NCBI RefSeq assembly: GCF_003001815.1
Contig: NZ_PVMZ01000030.1
Span: 1 to 64,000, forward strand
Origin: Actinoplanes italicus
GTDB lineage: Bacteria; Actinomycetota; Actinomycetes; Mycobacteriales; Micromonosporaceae
Length of the DNA: 64,000 bases
Reading direction: 5' to 3'
This document shows positions 33,435 through 40,510 of this stretch, in pieces (the first letter of the stretch is position 1; every line of letters begins with the position of its first letter). The notes under the pieces were generated by a model. That model saw nothing but the letters and a program-made list of their open reading frames with translations. It was not told the DNA's origin and made no database searches. A program made the position numbers and the translations under genes.

Positions 33435-34487
33435 ATGCGTATCCGGGCGGCCCTCGTCGAAACGGCCGGCGGGCCGTTCACCATCCGTGACATCGACCTC
33501 GAACCACCCCGTTCCGACGAGGTGCTCGTCCGGATCACCGCGGCCGGCATCTGCCACACCGACCTGACCATGCGCCGCCGCTGGCCGGCCCGGATCTCCC
33601 CGATGGTCTTCGGCCACGAGGGCGCCGGCGTGGTCGAAGCCGCGGGCGACGCGGTCACTTCGGTCGCGGCCGGCGACACCGTGGCGCTCAGTTACCGCAG
33701 CTGCGGCAGCTGCGAACTGTGCCGGGGCGGCCATCCCGCGTACTGCCTGCTCAGCGACCTCAACATGCGTGGCACCCGCGCTGACGGCAGCAGCCCGCTC
33801 AGCAGCGGCGGAGACCGGGTGTTCGGCAACTTCTTCGGCCAGTCGAGCTTCGCCACCCACGTCCTGGCCTACGAGAGCAACATCGTCCGGATGCCCGCCG
33901 GCCTGTCACCGAGCGTGGCCGCGCCGCTCGGCTGCAGCGTCCAGACCGGCGCCGGCACCGTCCTCAACGTGCTACGCCCCGCCCCCGGCGACACCGTCAT
34001 CGTCTTCGGCGCCGGCAGTGTCGGCCTGTCCGCCGTCATGGCAGCCGTCTCCCTCGGCTGCGAGGTCATCGCCGTCGACCCGGTCCCCGCCCGCCGCGAA
34101 CTCGCCGTGTCCCTCGGCGCCACGAGCACCGCCCTCGGCACCGACCCGAAGACCGCCGACCACGCCATCGACACCACCGGCCGCGCCGACGTGATCGCCC
34201 AGGCCCTCGGCCTGCTGCGCCGCCGCGGCACCCTCGCCCTGGTCGGCCTCGGGGGCAAGGCCGAGATCGACATCATGACCGTGATGTACAACGGCCTGCG
34301 CATCCGCGGCGTCATCGAGGGCGACGCCGCACCCGCCACATTCCTGCCCCAGCTCGTCGACCTGCACCGGCTCGGCCGCCTGCCCGTCGAGAGGCTGGTC
34401 ACCGAATACCCGTTCGACGCCATCGAGACCGCCGCTTCCGACGCCGCGGCGGGCAAAGTCGTCAAACCGGTGCTGACCTTCGGGTAG
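33435..34487 (+). CDS. Zinc-dependent alcohol dehydrogenase (MDR family)
   Basis: A 350-aa NAD(P)-dependent oxidoreductase. The catalytic zinc site is Cys40 (GICHTD), His61-Glu62 (GHEGAG) and a later Cys in PLGCSVQTGAGTV. The structural zinc Cys are at 90, 93, 96 and 104. The Rossmann motif is FGAGSVGLSAVMAAVSLG, with VIAVDP suggesting NAD. It resembles aryl-alcohol-type dehydrogenases. The substrate is unknown but likely an aldehyde or alcohol connected with its operon partners. Confidence 0.92.
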   Translation: MRIRAALVETAGGPFTIRDIDLEPPRSDEVLVRITAAGICHTDLTMRRRWPARISPMVFGHEGAGVVEAAGDAVTSVAAGDTVALSYRSCGSCELCRGGHPAYCLLSDLNMRGTRADGSSPLSSGGDRVFGNFFGQSSFATHVLAYESNIVRMPAGLSPSVAAPLGCSVQTGAGTVLNVLRPAPGDTVIVFGAGSVGLSAVMAAVSLGCEVIAVDPVPARRELAVSLGATSTALGTDPKTADHAIDTTGRADVIAQALGLLRRRGTLALVGLGGKAEIDIMTVMYNGLRIRGVIEGDAAPATFLPQLVDLHRLGRLPVERLVTEYPFDAIETAASDAAAGKVVKPVLTFG

Positions 34488-34497
34488 ACATAGATCC

Positions 34498-34983
34498 ATG
34501 ACATATCCGCCGCCGAAATACCACGGGGACGACGGGGAGAAGAGCGCGGTCTACCGGCCGGCCGGCACGGCCCCCGACTTCGTCTATCCGAACAACGGCA
34601 CCCAGGTCCACTATCTGTCCAGCGGGGCCTCGACCGGAGGACTTTTCGGCCTCTACCGCTGGGAATGCGGGCCCGGCGTCACCGGACCCGACCCCCATTT
34701 CCACCGTACGATCAGCGAGTCCTTCTACATCCTGTCCGGCGTGATGAGCATCTACGACGGAACACGCTGGATCGAAGCCCAGCCGCACGACTGGGTGCAC
34801 GTCCCGATCGGCGGCATCCACGGTTTCAAGAACCGTTCCGGCGAACCCGCCTCGATGCTGCTGCACTTCTCGCCGGGCGCGCCGCGCGAGGGCTATTTCG
34901 AGGGCCTCGCCGACATCGGAACGATGAGCGACTCGGAGAAGGCCGCGTTCTACCTGGAACACGACAACTACTGGCTGGACTGA
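34498..34983 (+). CDS. Cupin-domain protein
   Basis: A 161-aa single cupin. Metal-binding motif 1 is PDPHFHRTISESFYILSGVMSI, with His, His and Glu. Motif 2 is WVHVPIGGIHGFKNRSGEPAS. The tail EGYFEGLADIGTMSDSEKAAFYLEHDNYWL is conserved in actinomycete relatives. It may be a dioxygenase or an isomerase acting with the dehydrogenase 10 bases upstream. Confidence 0.88.
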   Translation: MTYPPPKYHGDDGEKSAVYRPAGTAPDFVYPNNGTQVHYLSSGASTGGLFGLYRWECGPGVTGPDPHFHRTISESFYILSGVMSIYDGTRWIEAQPHDWVHVPIGGIHGFKNRSGEPASMLLHFSPGAPREGYFEGLADIGTMSDSEKAAFYLEHDNYWLD

Positions 34984-35037
34984 CCACCCGCGACGGCCGG
35001 CCACCCCGCCGGCCGTCCCGGCCACGTCCCTCAGCCA

Positions 35038-35100
35038 CCGTCACCCACGCACCCACGCACCCACGCACCCACGCACCCACGCACCCACGCACCCACGCAC
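35038..35100. repeat. 8-bp tandem repeat (ACGCACCC)n
   Basis: About eight copies of acgcaccc run uninterrupted shortly after the cupin stop codon. Confidence 0.92.
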
Positions 35101-35132
35101 CAGGATCTTGGTCCCTTGTCACCGGCGATATC

Positions 35133-35343
35133 CGCTTGTGGCGGCCTGGTGGGCAAATCACTGCCCCAACGACCACCAGCACCCATATCCACAACGGCGC
35201 CTGCCGATGTGATCGGCGACTTCGCCGAGCCGCAGCCGCCACACAAGATCTGTCCATCCAGACGAGCGGCGATCCTGCGCCACCCACCCATCTGCGGATC
35301 TTGTGAGGTTCGGGTCGCCTCCACGGCCAAACCGAACAAGTTC
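35133..35343. repeat. Degenerate GATCTTGTG palindromes
   Basis: CTTGTGGCGG (near 35135) faces CCGCCACACAAGATC (near 35229), and GGATCTTGTGAGGTTCGGG (near 35293) faces a decayed CCGAACAAGTTC (near 35332). These look like worn copies of the family seen at 231-492. Confidence 0.65.
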
Positions 35344-35449
35344 AGACCGCCCCTTCCGGTCGGCGGTCGGGAGGGGGCGGTCGGCGGTCGGGAGAGGGCG
35401 GTCGGCGAGCGGCAGTCGGGAGGGGGCGGTCGGCGGTCGGCGGTCGGCG

Positions 35450-35533
35450 GTCGGTGGTCGGTGTTTGACTACAACCCTCCCAGATCTTGTGAGGATCCGG
35501 CTACGCCGACGGCACAACCCCACAAGATCGGCA
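35450..35533. repeat. GATCTTGTG palindrome, copy 4 (left member of a direct duplication)
   Basis: GATCTTGTGAGG (35483-35494) faces CCCCACAAGATC (ending 35529) around a centre with the internal hairpin CCGGCTACGCCG. The block with its flank gcggtcggtgtttgactaca is repeated at about 35607-35690. Confidence 0.85.
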
Positions 35534-35606
35534 GGCAGCGGACCGCAAACGGCGCAGACAACGCGTGGGCGGCGGCAAGCGCAACAAGCAGCGGGGCAGG
35601 ACGGCG

Positions 35607-35690
35607 GTCGGCGGTCGGTGTTTGACTACAACCCTCCCAGATCTTGTGAGGATCCGGCTACGCCGACGGCACAACCCCACAAGATCGGCG
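35607..35690. repeat. GATCTTGTG palindrome, copy 5 (right member of the duplication)
   Basis: Base-for-base repeat of the preceding block, offset by 157 bases, including the flank tttgactacaaccctccca. Identity over about 84 bases indicates recent duplication. Confidence 0.88.
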
Positions 35691-35694
35691 GGCC

Positions 35695-35945
35695 GCGGGC
35701 CGCGGGCCGCGGACGGCGGGCGGCGGGCGGCGGACGGCGGACGGCGGACGGCGGACGGCGGACGGCGGACGGCGGACGGCAGACGGCAGACGGCAGACGG
35801 CAGACGGCAGACGGCGGACGGCAGACGGCAGACGGCAGACGGCGGACGGCAGACGGCGGACGGCGGACGGCAGACGGCAGACGGCAGACGGCGGACGGCG
35901 GACGGCGGACGGCGGACGGCGGACGGCGGACGGCGGACGGCGGGC
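35695..35945. repeat. 7-bp tandem repeat (RGACGGC)n, about 34 copies
   Basis: Long array of ggacggc and agacggc units in mixed order, ending about 55 bases before the NUDIX start. The 7-bp period leaves the three frames of each strand open without coding meaning. Its length is likely variable between isolates. Confidence 0.95.
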
Positions 35946-36003
35946 GGCGCCGGTCGCGGCGGACGGCGGTGAACTGGTGGCGGATGGTGCCTAGGTTGGG
36001 GTG

Positions 36004-36477
36004 GTGAGTGTGGACTGGACGGCTACGTTGCCCCGTAAGCGGATAGGAGCCGGCGTTCTGCTTCGCGATCAGCGGGAGCGGGTGTTGCTGGTCGAGCCGA
36101 CGTACAAGTCGCACTGGGAGGTTCCCGGTGGCTGCGTCGAGGCCGACGAGTCGCCTCGGGCGGCGGCCGGGCGGGAGCTGCGGGAGGAACTGGGGCTTTC
36201 CGTGCCGGTGGGGCGGCTGCTCGTCACCGACTGGGTTCCGGCGCGCGATGGGCGTACCGAAGGGTTGATGTTGATCTTTGATGGTGGTGTCCTCTCGGCT
36301 GAGGAGACCGCTGGTATCCGGGTTCCCGCTGAGGAGCTGCGGGGATGGGCCTGGTGCACCGCGGCAGAGGCCGGTGAGCGGCTGCTGCCGTTGCTGGCCC
36401 GGCGGATCGCCGCGGCGGTGCGGGTCCTGCCGGCGGGCGGGTGCGCCTACCTGGAGGACGGATACGAGGCCGCGTGA
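36004..36477 (+). CDS. NUDIX hydrolase
   Basis: A 157-aa pyrophosphohydrolase. The NUDIX box GGCVEADESPRAAAGRELRE followed by ELGL (about 47-70) has all the family's Gly, Glu, Arg and Glu positions. The preceding GAGVLLRDQRERVLLVEPTYKSHWEVPG is typical of the first strands. It may clean up modified nucleotides or another nucleoside diphosphate; specificity is not evident. The start is GTG at 36004 or 36001. Confidence 0.9.
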   Translation: MSVDWTATLPRKRIGAGVLLRDQRERVLLVEPTYKSHWEVPGGCVEADESPRAAAGRELREELGLSVPVGRLLVTDWVPARDGRTEGLMLIFDGGVLSAEETAGIRVPAEELRGWAWCTAAEAGERLLPLLARRIAAAVRVLPAGGCAYLEDGYEAA

Positions 36478-36602
36478 GAAGCGAACGACGCCGCGTCAGA
36501 GGCGAACGAGGCCGCCTGACGAAGCCGGGAAAGAGAACGGGTTACAGGCCGCGGACGGCGGGAAAGGCTGGACGCGGCCGCCTAAGCCGCCCGCGCGGCT
36601 GC
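36478..36602. other. Short gap with inverted repeats
   Basis: A GC-rich gap between convergent genes. It contains gcggccgcctaagccgcccgcgcggctgcctaagccgcctgcgcggctgcc, split as a doubled 22-base unit with self-complementary parts, which may terminate both transcripts. Confidence 0.5.
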
Positions 36603-37736
36603 CTAAGCCGCCTGCGCGGCTGCCTCCTCGACCTGGGCCAGGATGCTGGTCGCTCCGGCTTCGGTGGCCAGCTCCCGCGCCTCGGTGATCAAGGGGGCGG
36701 TGTCGCGGCCCTCGGCTGCGGCTAGGTAGATCAGGCCGACCAGGTTGGCGGCGACGCCGATGATGAAGCCCGCCTCTCGCCGCAAGGTCGTCGACTCCTC
36801 CAGCAGGGCCCGGGCTTCGGGCAGGTCGCCGGCGTGGTGGGCGGCGATGCCGAGGTGCCGCAGCGCGTAGGAGCGCAGCAGCGGGTCGGGGGCCAGATCG
36901 GCCGCGCGGCGCAGGTACGGCAGCGCCGCGGGATCGTCGTTCAGCACGAACTGGTGGTAGATCCCGATCCAGCACAGTGCCTCAGCCTCGCCGCGTACGT
37001 CACCGATGCCCCGGTAGAGCGTGAGCGCCCGGTCCAGCAGGCTGGACTCCTCGCTGTGGTCGCCGGTTCCGGTGATCAGGCGGGCGTGGGCCAGCTTCGC
37101 CCGGGACAGGTACAGGTCCGCCTCCAGCGTGGCCAGATCGCGCTCGGCGCCCGTCAGCGAGCCGGGGTCACCGGCGAAGGCTGCCCGGTCGTAGGCGGCG
37201 GCCGCCCGGCGGATGGCCTCCGGCGCCGCCGCGACCGGTGCGTCGGCGTCCTTGCGGAGGTCCTTGCGCATCTGCTGGGAGACGACCCGGTAGCCGGAGG
37301 TGCGGTAGAGCTCGGCGGCCACCGGGTTGGCGCCGAACACGTTGAGTTCCAGTGCGGCCGCCCCGCGCGCTCGGGCCGCCTCCTCACCGGCGGTGAGCAG
37401 TGCCCGGCCCAGCCCCTCACCGCGGCGGGCCTCGATCACGTCGATGTCGTAGATGAACGCGCAGTCGGCGACCCCGGCCGGGTGGGTGAGCCCGATCCAC
37501 AGACGGCCGACGAGCGACCCGTCGACCTCGCCGGCCAGCAGCAGCATGCCCTCGGTCCCGAGGCCGTCCGGCAGGCGGGACGCGCTGTCCGCGAGGGCAC
37601 GGTCGTAGGCGCCCTCCTCCGGCCAGTTACCGGCTCTGACCTTCTCGGCGGCATAGCCGACAGCGAGCTCGTGCTGCCACTGCTGGTACTCCTCGGCGGT
37701 CATCGGGCGGACGGTCACTGCGGTCGGCTCGGTCAC
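36603..37736 (-). CDS. GNAT acetyltransferase fused to a TPR-like domain
   Basis: A 377-aa fusion. The GNAT part (about 1-155) shows AFIYDIDVIEARRGEGLGRALLTAGEEAARARG with motif A, and LELNVFGANPVAAELYRTSGYRVVSQQM. The C-terminal 220 residues are helical and TPR-like (EEALCWIGIYHQFVLNDDP, LLRSYALRHLGIAAHHAGDL, PEARALLEESTTLRREAGFI), matching the style of tetratricopeptide repeats in actinomycete regulators. The substrate may be a protein bound by the TPR part. The GTG start is uncertain. Confidence 0.78.
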   Translation of the reverse strand: MTEPTAVTVRPMTAEEYQQWQHELAVGYAAEKVRAGNWPEEGAYDRALADSASRLPDGLGTEGMLLLAGEVDGSLVGRLWIGLTHPAGVADCAFIYDIDVIEARRGEGLGRALLTAGEEAARARGAAALELNVFGANPVAAELYRTSGYRVVSQQMRKDLRKDADAPVAAAPEAIRRAAAAYDRAAFAGDPGSLTGAERDLATLEADLYLSRAKLAHARLITGTGDHSEESSLLDRALTLYRGIGDVRGEAEALCWIGIYHQFVLNDDPAALPYLRRAADLAPDPLLRSYALRHLGIAAHHAGDLPEARALLEESTTLRREAGFIIGVAANLVGLIYLAAAEGRDTAPLITEARELATEAGATSILAQVEEAAAQAA

Positions 37737-37819
37737 CCGGAAAACTTTATTCGCCAGACGTGTAGTAGACCGCCCCGCCCGTTCGTCATGCCGGTGTGAG
37801 AGATACGAGAAACAGGGAC

Positions 37820-38290
37820 ATGGACCTGGTGACGGGTACGGGAGTGACGGTCGAACTCGTTGTGCCGCTACCACCGGAGCAGGTGTGGGAGCTGGTCACG
37901 GCCGTCGACCGGATCGGCGAGTGGAGCCCGGAGGCGACCGGTGGCCGCTGGTGCGACGAGTCGCCGGGGCCGGTCACGGGTGCGCGGTTCACCGGGACGA
38001 ACCGGTTCCCGAACGGGTTCGAGAGCACGGTCACGTGCCTGGTCACGGAGGCACGCGAGCCCGAGGTGTTCGCGTGGGACGTGCTCGACGGCAACGGGGC
38101 CACCGGGTCGTCGTGGCGGTACGAGTTGTCCGGCGGCACCACGCCGGGCACCACGATCGTCCGGCAGTCGTTCCGGCACGGGCCGGGTGTGACCGGCGCG
38201 CGGCTGGGCGGCCCGATCGAGGGTCGGCTCACGGTCCTCTGTAGCAACATGATGTCCACGATCAACGCGATGACGGGGGTTGCACGATGA
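37820..38290 (+). CDS. SRPBCC (START/AHSA1-like) protein
   Basis: A 156-aa protein of the helix-grip fold: VTVELVVPLPPEQVWELVTAVDRIGEWSP at the start, RFTGTNRFPNGFESTVTCLVTEA in the middle, a C-terminal helix RLTVLCSNMMSTINAM. These proteins bind hydrophobic ligands. ATG 37820 is preceded by CAGGGAC. It overlaps the next gene by four bases (ATGA), so it is part of the sigma-factor operon below. Confidence 0.85.
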   Translation: MDLVTGTGVTVELVVPLPPEQVWELVTAVDRIGEWSPEATGGRWCDESPGPVTGARFTGTNRFPNGFESTVTCLVTEAREPEVFAWDVLDGNGATGSSWRYELSGGTTPGTTIVRQSFRHGPGVTGARLGGPIEGRLTVLCSNMMSTINAMTGVAR

Positions 38291-38628
38291 AGTACCTGAT
38301 GCTGGTCTGCATCGATCCCGAGTTCACGCCGGGGCAGGACGACGGCAAGCCGGAGGTCGACGACTGGGCCGGTGAGATGGACGGCAAGGGCATCCGGCTC
38401 ATGGGTGACCGGACCAGGCCGTCGAGCGCCGCCACCACGGTCCGGGTCAGGGACCGGGAGGTACTGGTCACGGACGGGCCGTTCACCGAGACCAAGGACG
38501 TGATCTGCGGGTTCGACGTGCTCGAGTGCGAGGACCTGGACCAGGCGATCGAGGTGGCGTCGAAACACCCGATGGCCTGGACCGGCGCGATCGAGCTGCG
38601 TCCGGTGTGGCCGTGGGGCGTCGACTGA
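38287..38628 (+). CDS. YCII/DGPF-domain protein
   Basis: A 113-aa protein: MKYLMLVCIDPEF, then EVLVTDGPFTETKDVICGFDVLECEDLDQAIEVASKHP. The DGPF motif is the name-giving signature of the family found next to ECF42-type sigma factors. The role is unknown but genetically tied to that sigma factor. The sigma gene starts 2 bases downstream. Confidence 0.92.
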   Translation: MKYLMLVCIDPEFTPGQDDGKPEVDDWAGEMDGKGIRLMGDRTRPSSAATTVRVRDREVLVTDGPFTETKDVICGFDVLECEDLDQAIEVASKHPMAWTGAIELRPVWPWGVD

Positions 38629-38630
38629 CG

Positions 38631-39869
38631 ATGGACGACACCATCGCCGGAATCTACGCCGACGGGTGGAGCCGGATCGTCGCCACGATGATCCGGTTCA
38701 CCGGCGGTGACTGGGATCTGGCCGAGGAGTGCGCGCAGGACGCGTTCGCGCAGGCGTTGCGGGTGTGGCCGGCCGACGGTGTCCCGGACCAGCCGCTCGC
38801 GTGGCTGACGACCGTGGCGCGCCGTCGTGCGCTGGACCGGATCCGGCGTGCCGGGGTGGAGCGGGAGAAGCTGCGGGAGGTGGCGATGGAACCGGTGCCT
38901 CCGCCGTACGCCGGGGACGCCGACATCCCGGACGAGCGCCTCGAGCTGATGTTCACCTGCTGTCATCCGGCGCTCAACGTCGAGGCGCAGGTCGCGCTGA
39001 CCCTGCGCAGTGTCGCCGGGATGAGCACGGCGGAGATCGCGCGGGCGTTCCTGGTGCCGGAGAAGACCCTCGGCCAGCGGCTGTTCCGCGCCAAGCAGCG
39101 GATCAGGCAGGCGGGCATACCGTTCCGGGTGCCGCCGGGGCACCTGTTGCCGGAGCGGCTGTCGGCAGTGCTCCACGTGCTGTATCTGCTGTTCAACGAG
39201 GGCTGGTCGGGCCGGGAGCAGCTGTCGGTGGAGGCGATCCGGATCGGACGGACGCTGACCGTGCTGATGCCGGACGAGCCGGAGGCGCTGGGCCTGCTCG
39301 CGCTGATGCTGCTGCAGGACGCCCGCCGCGAGGCCCGGACCGGGGTGGACGGCGAGCTGCTGACCCTGGAGGAACAGGACCGGTCGCGGTGGGACCGTCG
39401 ACGGATCGACGAGGGCGCGGCACTGGTCGAGCGGGCGCTGCGTCGCGGGCGGGCCGGGGCGTTCCAGTTGCAGGCGGCGATCGCGGCCTGTCACGCGACC
39501 GCGCCGAGCATGGACGAGACGGACTGGCCGCAGATCGTGGGGTTGTACGACGTGCTGCGGACGGTCGCGCCGGGGCCGGTGGTCGAGCTGAACCGGGCGG
39601 TCGCGGTGGCGATGGCCTCCGGACCGGAGGCCGGGCTGGCGCTGGTGGACACGATCGACGGTCTTGACGGCTATCACCTGCTGCACGCCACCCGCGCCGA
39701 GCTGCTGGTGCGGGCCGGACGGGCCGACGAGGCCGCGAAGAGCCTGAGCCGGGCCGTGGACCTGGCGCCGACCGAGGCCGAGCGGCGCCTGCTCACCGAG
39801 CGGTCAGCAGCTTCTCGGCGAACCGGGCCTCGAACAGGGCCGCTCTCCGGACCACCGCCGGCAGGGTGA
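38631..39869 (+). CDS. ECF42-like RNA polymerase sigma factor with long C-terminal domain
   Basis: A 412-aa sigma factor. Region 2 (IVATMIRFTGGDWDLAEECAQDAFAQAL) and region 4 (LRSVAGMSTAEIARAFLVPEKTLGQRLFRAKQRIRQ) are followed by about 230 residues of helical TPR-like sequence (ERLSAVLHVLYLLFNEGWSG, LLALMLLQDARREART, LNRAVAVAMASGPEAGLALVD). This extension is typical of the group, replaces an anti-sigma factor, and probably regulates activity. The last 25 codons overlap the convergent sensor gene. Confidence 0.92.
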   Translation: MDDTIAGIYADGWSRIVATMIRFTGGDWDLAEECAQDAFAQALRVWPADGVPDQPLAWLTTVARRRALDRIRRAGVEREKLREVAMEPVPPPYAGDADIPDERLELMFTCCHPALNVEAQVALTLRSVAGMSTAEIARAFLVPEKTLGQRLFRAKQRIRQAGIPFRVPPGHLLPERLSAVLHVLYLLFNEGWSGREQLSVEAIRIGRTLTVLMPDEPEALGLLALMLLQDARREARTGVDGELLTLEEQDRSRWDRRRIDEGAALVERALRRGRAGAFQLQAAIAACHATAPSMDETDWPQIVGLYDVLRTVAPGPVVELNRAVAVAMASGPEAGLALVDTIDGLDGYHLLHATRAELLVRAGRADEAAKSLSRAVDLAPTEAERRLLTERSAASRRTGPRTGPLSGPPPAG

Positions 39870-40434
39870 CCACGAGGAAAGCGGCGATCGCGGCGTAGAA
39901 GGCGACGTTGGTGAGGTAGGCGTCGCCGAAACCCAGCAGCTCGGGCAGCTCGCGGTCGCCGTCGGGCAGCGACCAGCCCCACAGCACCCAGCTCAGGCCG
40001 CCGAGGATGCCGGCCCACCACGTCGCGACGACGGTGAAGGCGATCGTGCTCGGGATCCAGCGCAGGGTGGCGTGGGCCAGATCGCGCCAGGTCTGCCCGT
40101 CGATGAGCACGGCCCAGAGACGCGGCAGGAGGCGGGACACTTCAGACGTACGATATGAGGGGTTCTGAATCTCTCGTCCCAGGACCCCGGCGATGCGCTC
40201 GCGCTCGGTGGCGGCGAAACCGCGGGCCTGCATGAGGGCGAAGAAGGTGAGTGGCACGCCCACCCAGAGCACCGCGAGACCGAGCCCGGCGGACATCGCC
40301 GTGGCACAGACGACGACGGCGGCCACCGCCAGCGGAAGGCCGGTCAGGACGTAGCGGGTGTCGGCGGCCAGCCGGGGCAGGACACGGGCGACCGGGGCGG
40401 GTGTGAGGACCGGTTCGAGCTGCGTCGTCGTCAT
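39793..40434 (-). CDS. Stand-alone PF13796-like sensor-domain membrane protein
   Basis: A 213-aa protein with four helices in two pairs (about 22-70 and 115-200), matching the sensor part of histidine kinases such as that at 14397, including ER...LG after the first pair. The kinase part is absent. MTTTQLEPVLTPAPVARVL starts the protein. Its stop lies inside the convergent sigma gene (77-base overlap). A perfect palindrome 59 bases upstream of its start matches the one upstream of the kinase gene. Confidence 0.72.
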   Translation of the reverse strand: MTTTQLEPVLTPAPVARVLPRLAADTRYVLTGLPLAVAAVVVCATAMSAGLGLAVLWVGVPLTFFALMQARGFAATERERIAGVLGREIQNPSYRTSEVSRLLPRLWAVLIDGQTWRDLAHATLRWIPSTIAFTVVATWWAGILGGLSWVLWGWSLPDGDRELPELLGFGDAYLTNVAFYAAIAAFLVVTLPAVVRRAALFEARFAEKLLTAR

Positions 40435-40492
40435 GCCGTAGACGCTATTCACGCGGGAGTCCGTTGTGGATATGGCAGGCTTCCCCTTCGAT

Positions 40493-40510
40493 GGTAGTGC
40501 TGGCACTACC
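40493..40510. promoter_or_regulatory. GGTAGTGC-TG-GCACTACC palindrome
   Basis: A perfect 8-base inverted repeat 59-76 bases upstream of the sensor gene (minus strand), overlapping the stop codon of the gene before it. It matches 15658-15671 in 13 of 14 central bases. It could be an operator of the sensor gene or a short terminator of the upstream operon; the match favours an operator. Confidence 0.62.

Larger units (their letters stand above)
34984..36003. other. Kilobase-scale repeat region without genes
   Basis: This 1-kb gap holds an 8-bp array (35038-35100), at least three GATCTTGTG-type palindromes, a duplicated block of about 85 bases 157 bases apart, and a 7-bp array (35695-35945). 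Open frames here encode only repeats. It closely resembles the region at 85-640. Confidence 0.75.

Noticed and set aside
35303-36007. Long frame through the RGACGGC array
   Set aside because: A 7-bp repeat without stop codons leaves frames open mechanically; the translation is only Ala/Asp/Gly/Arg/Thr repeats.
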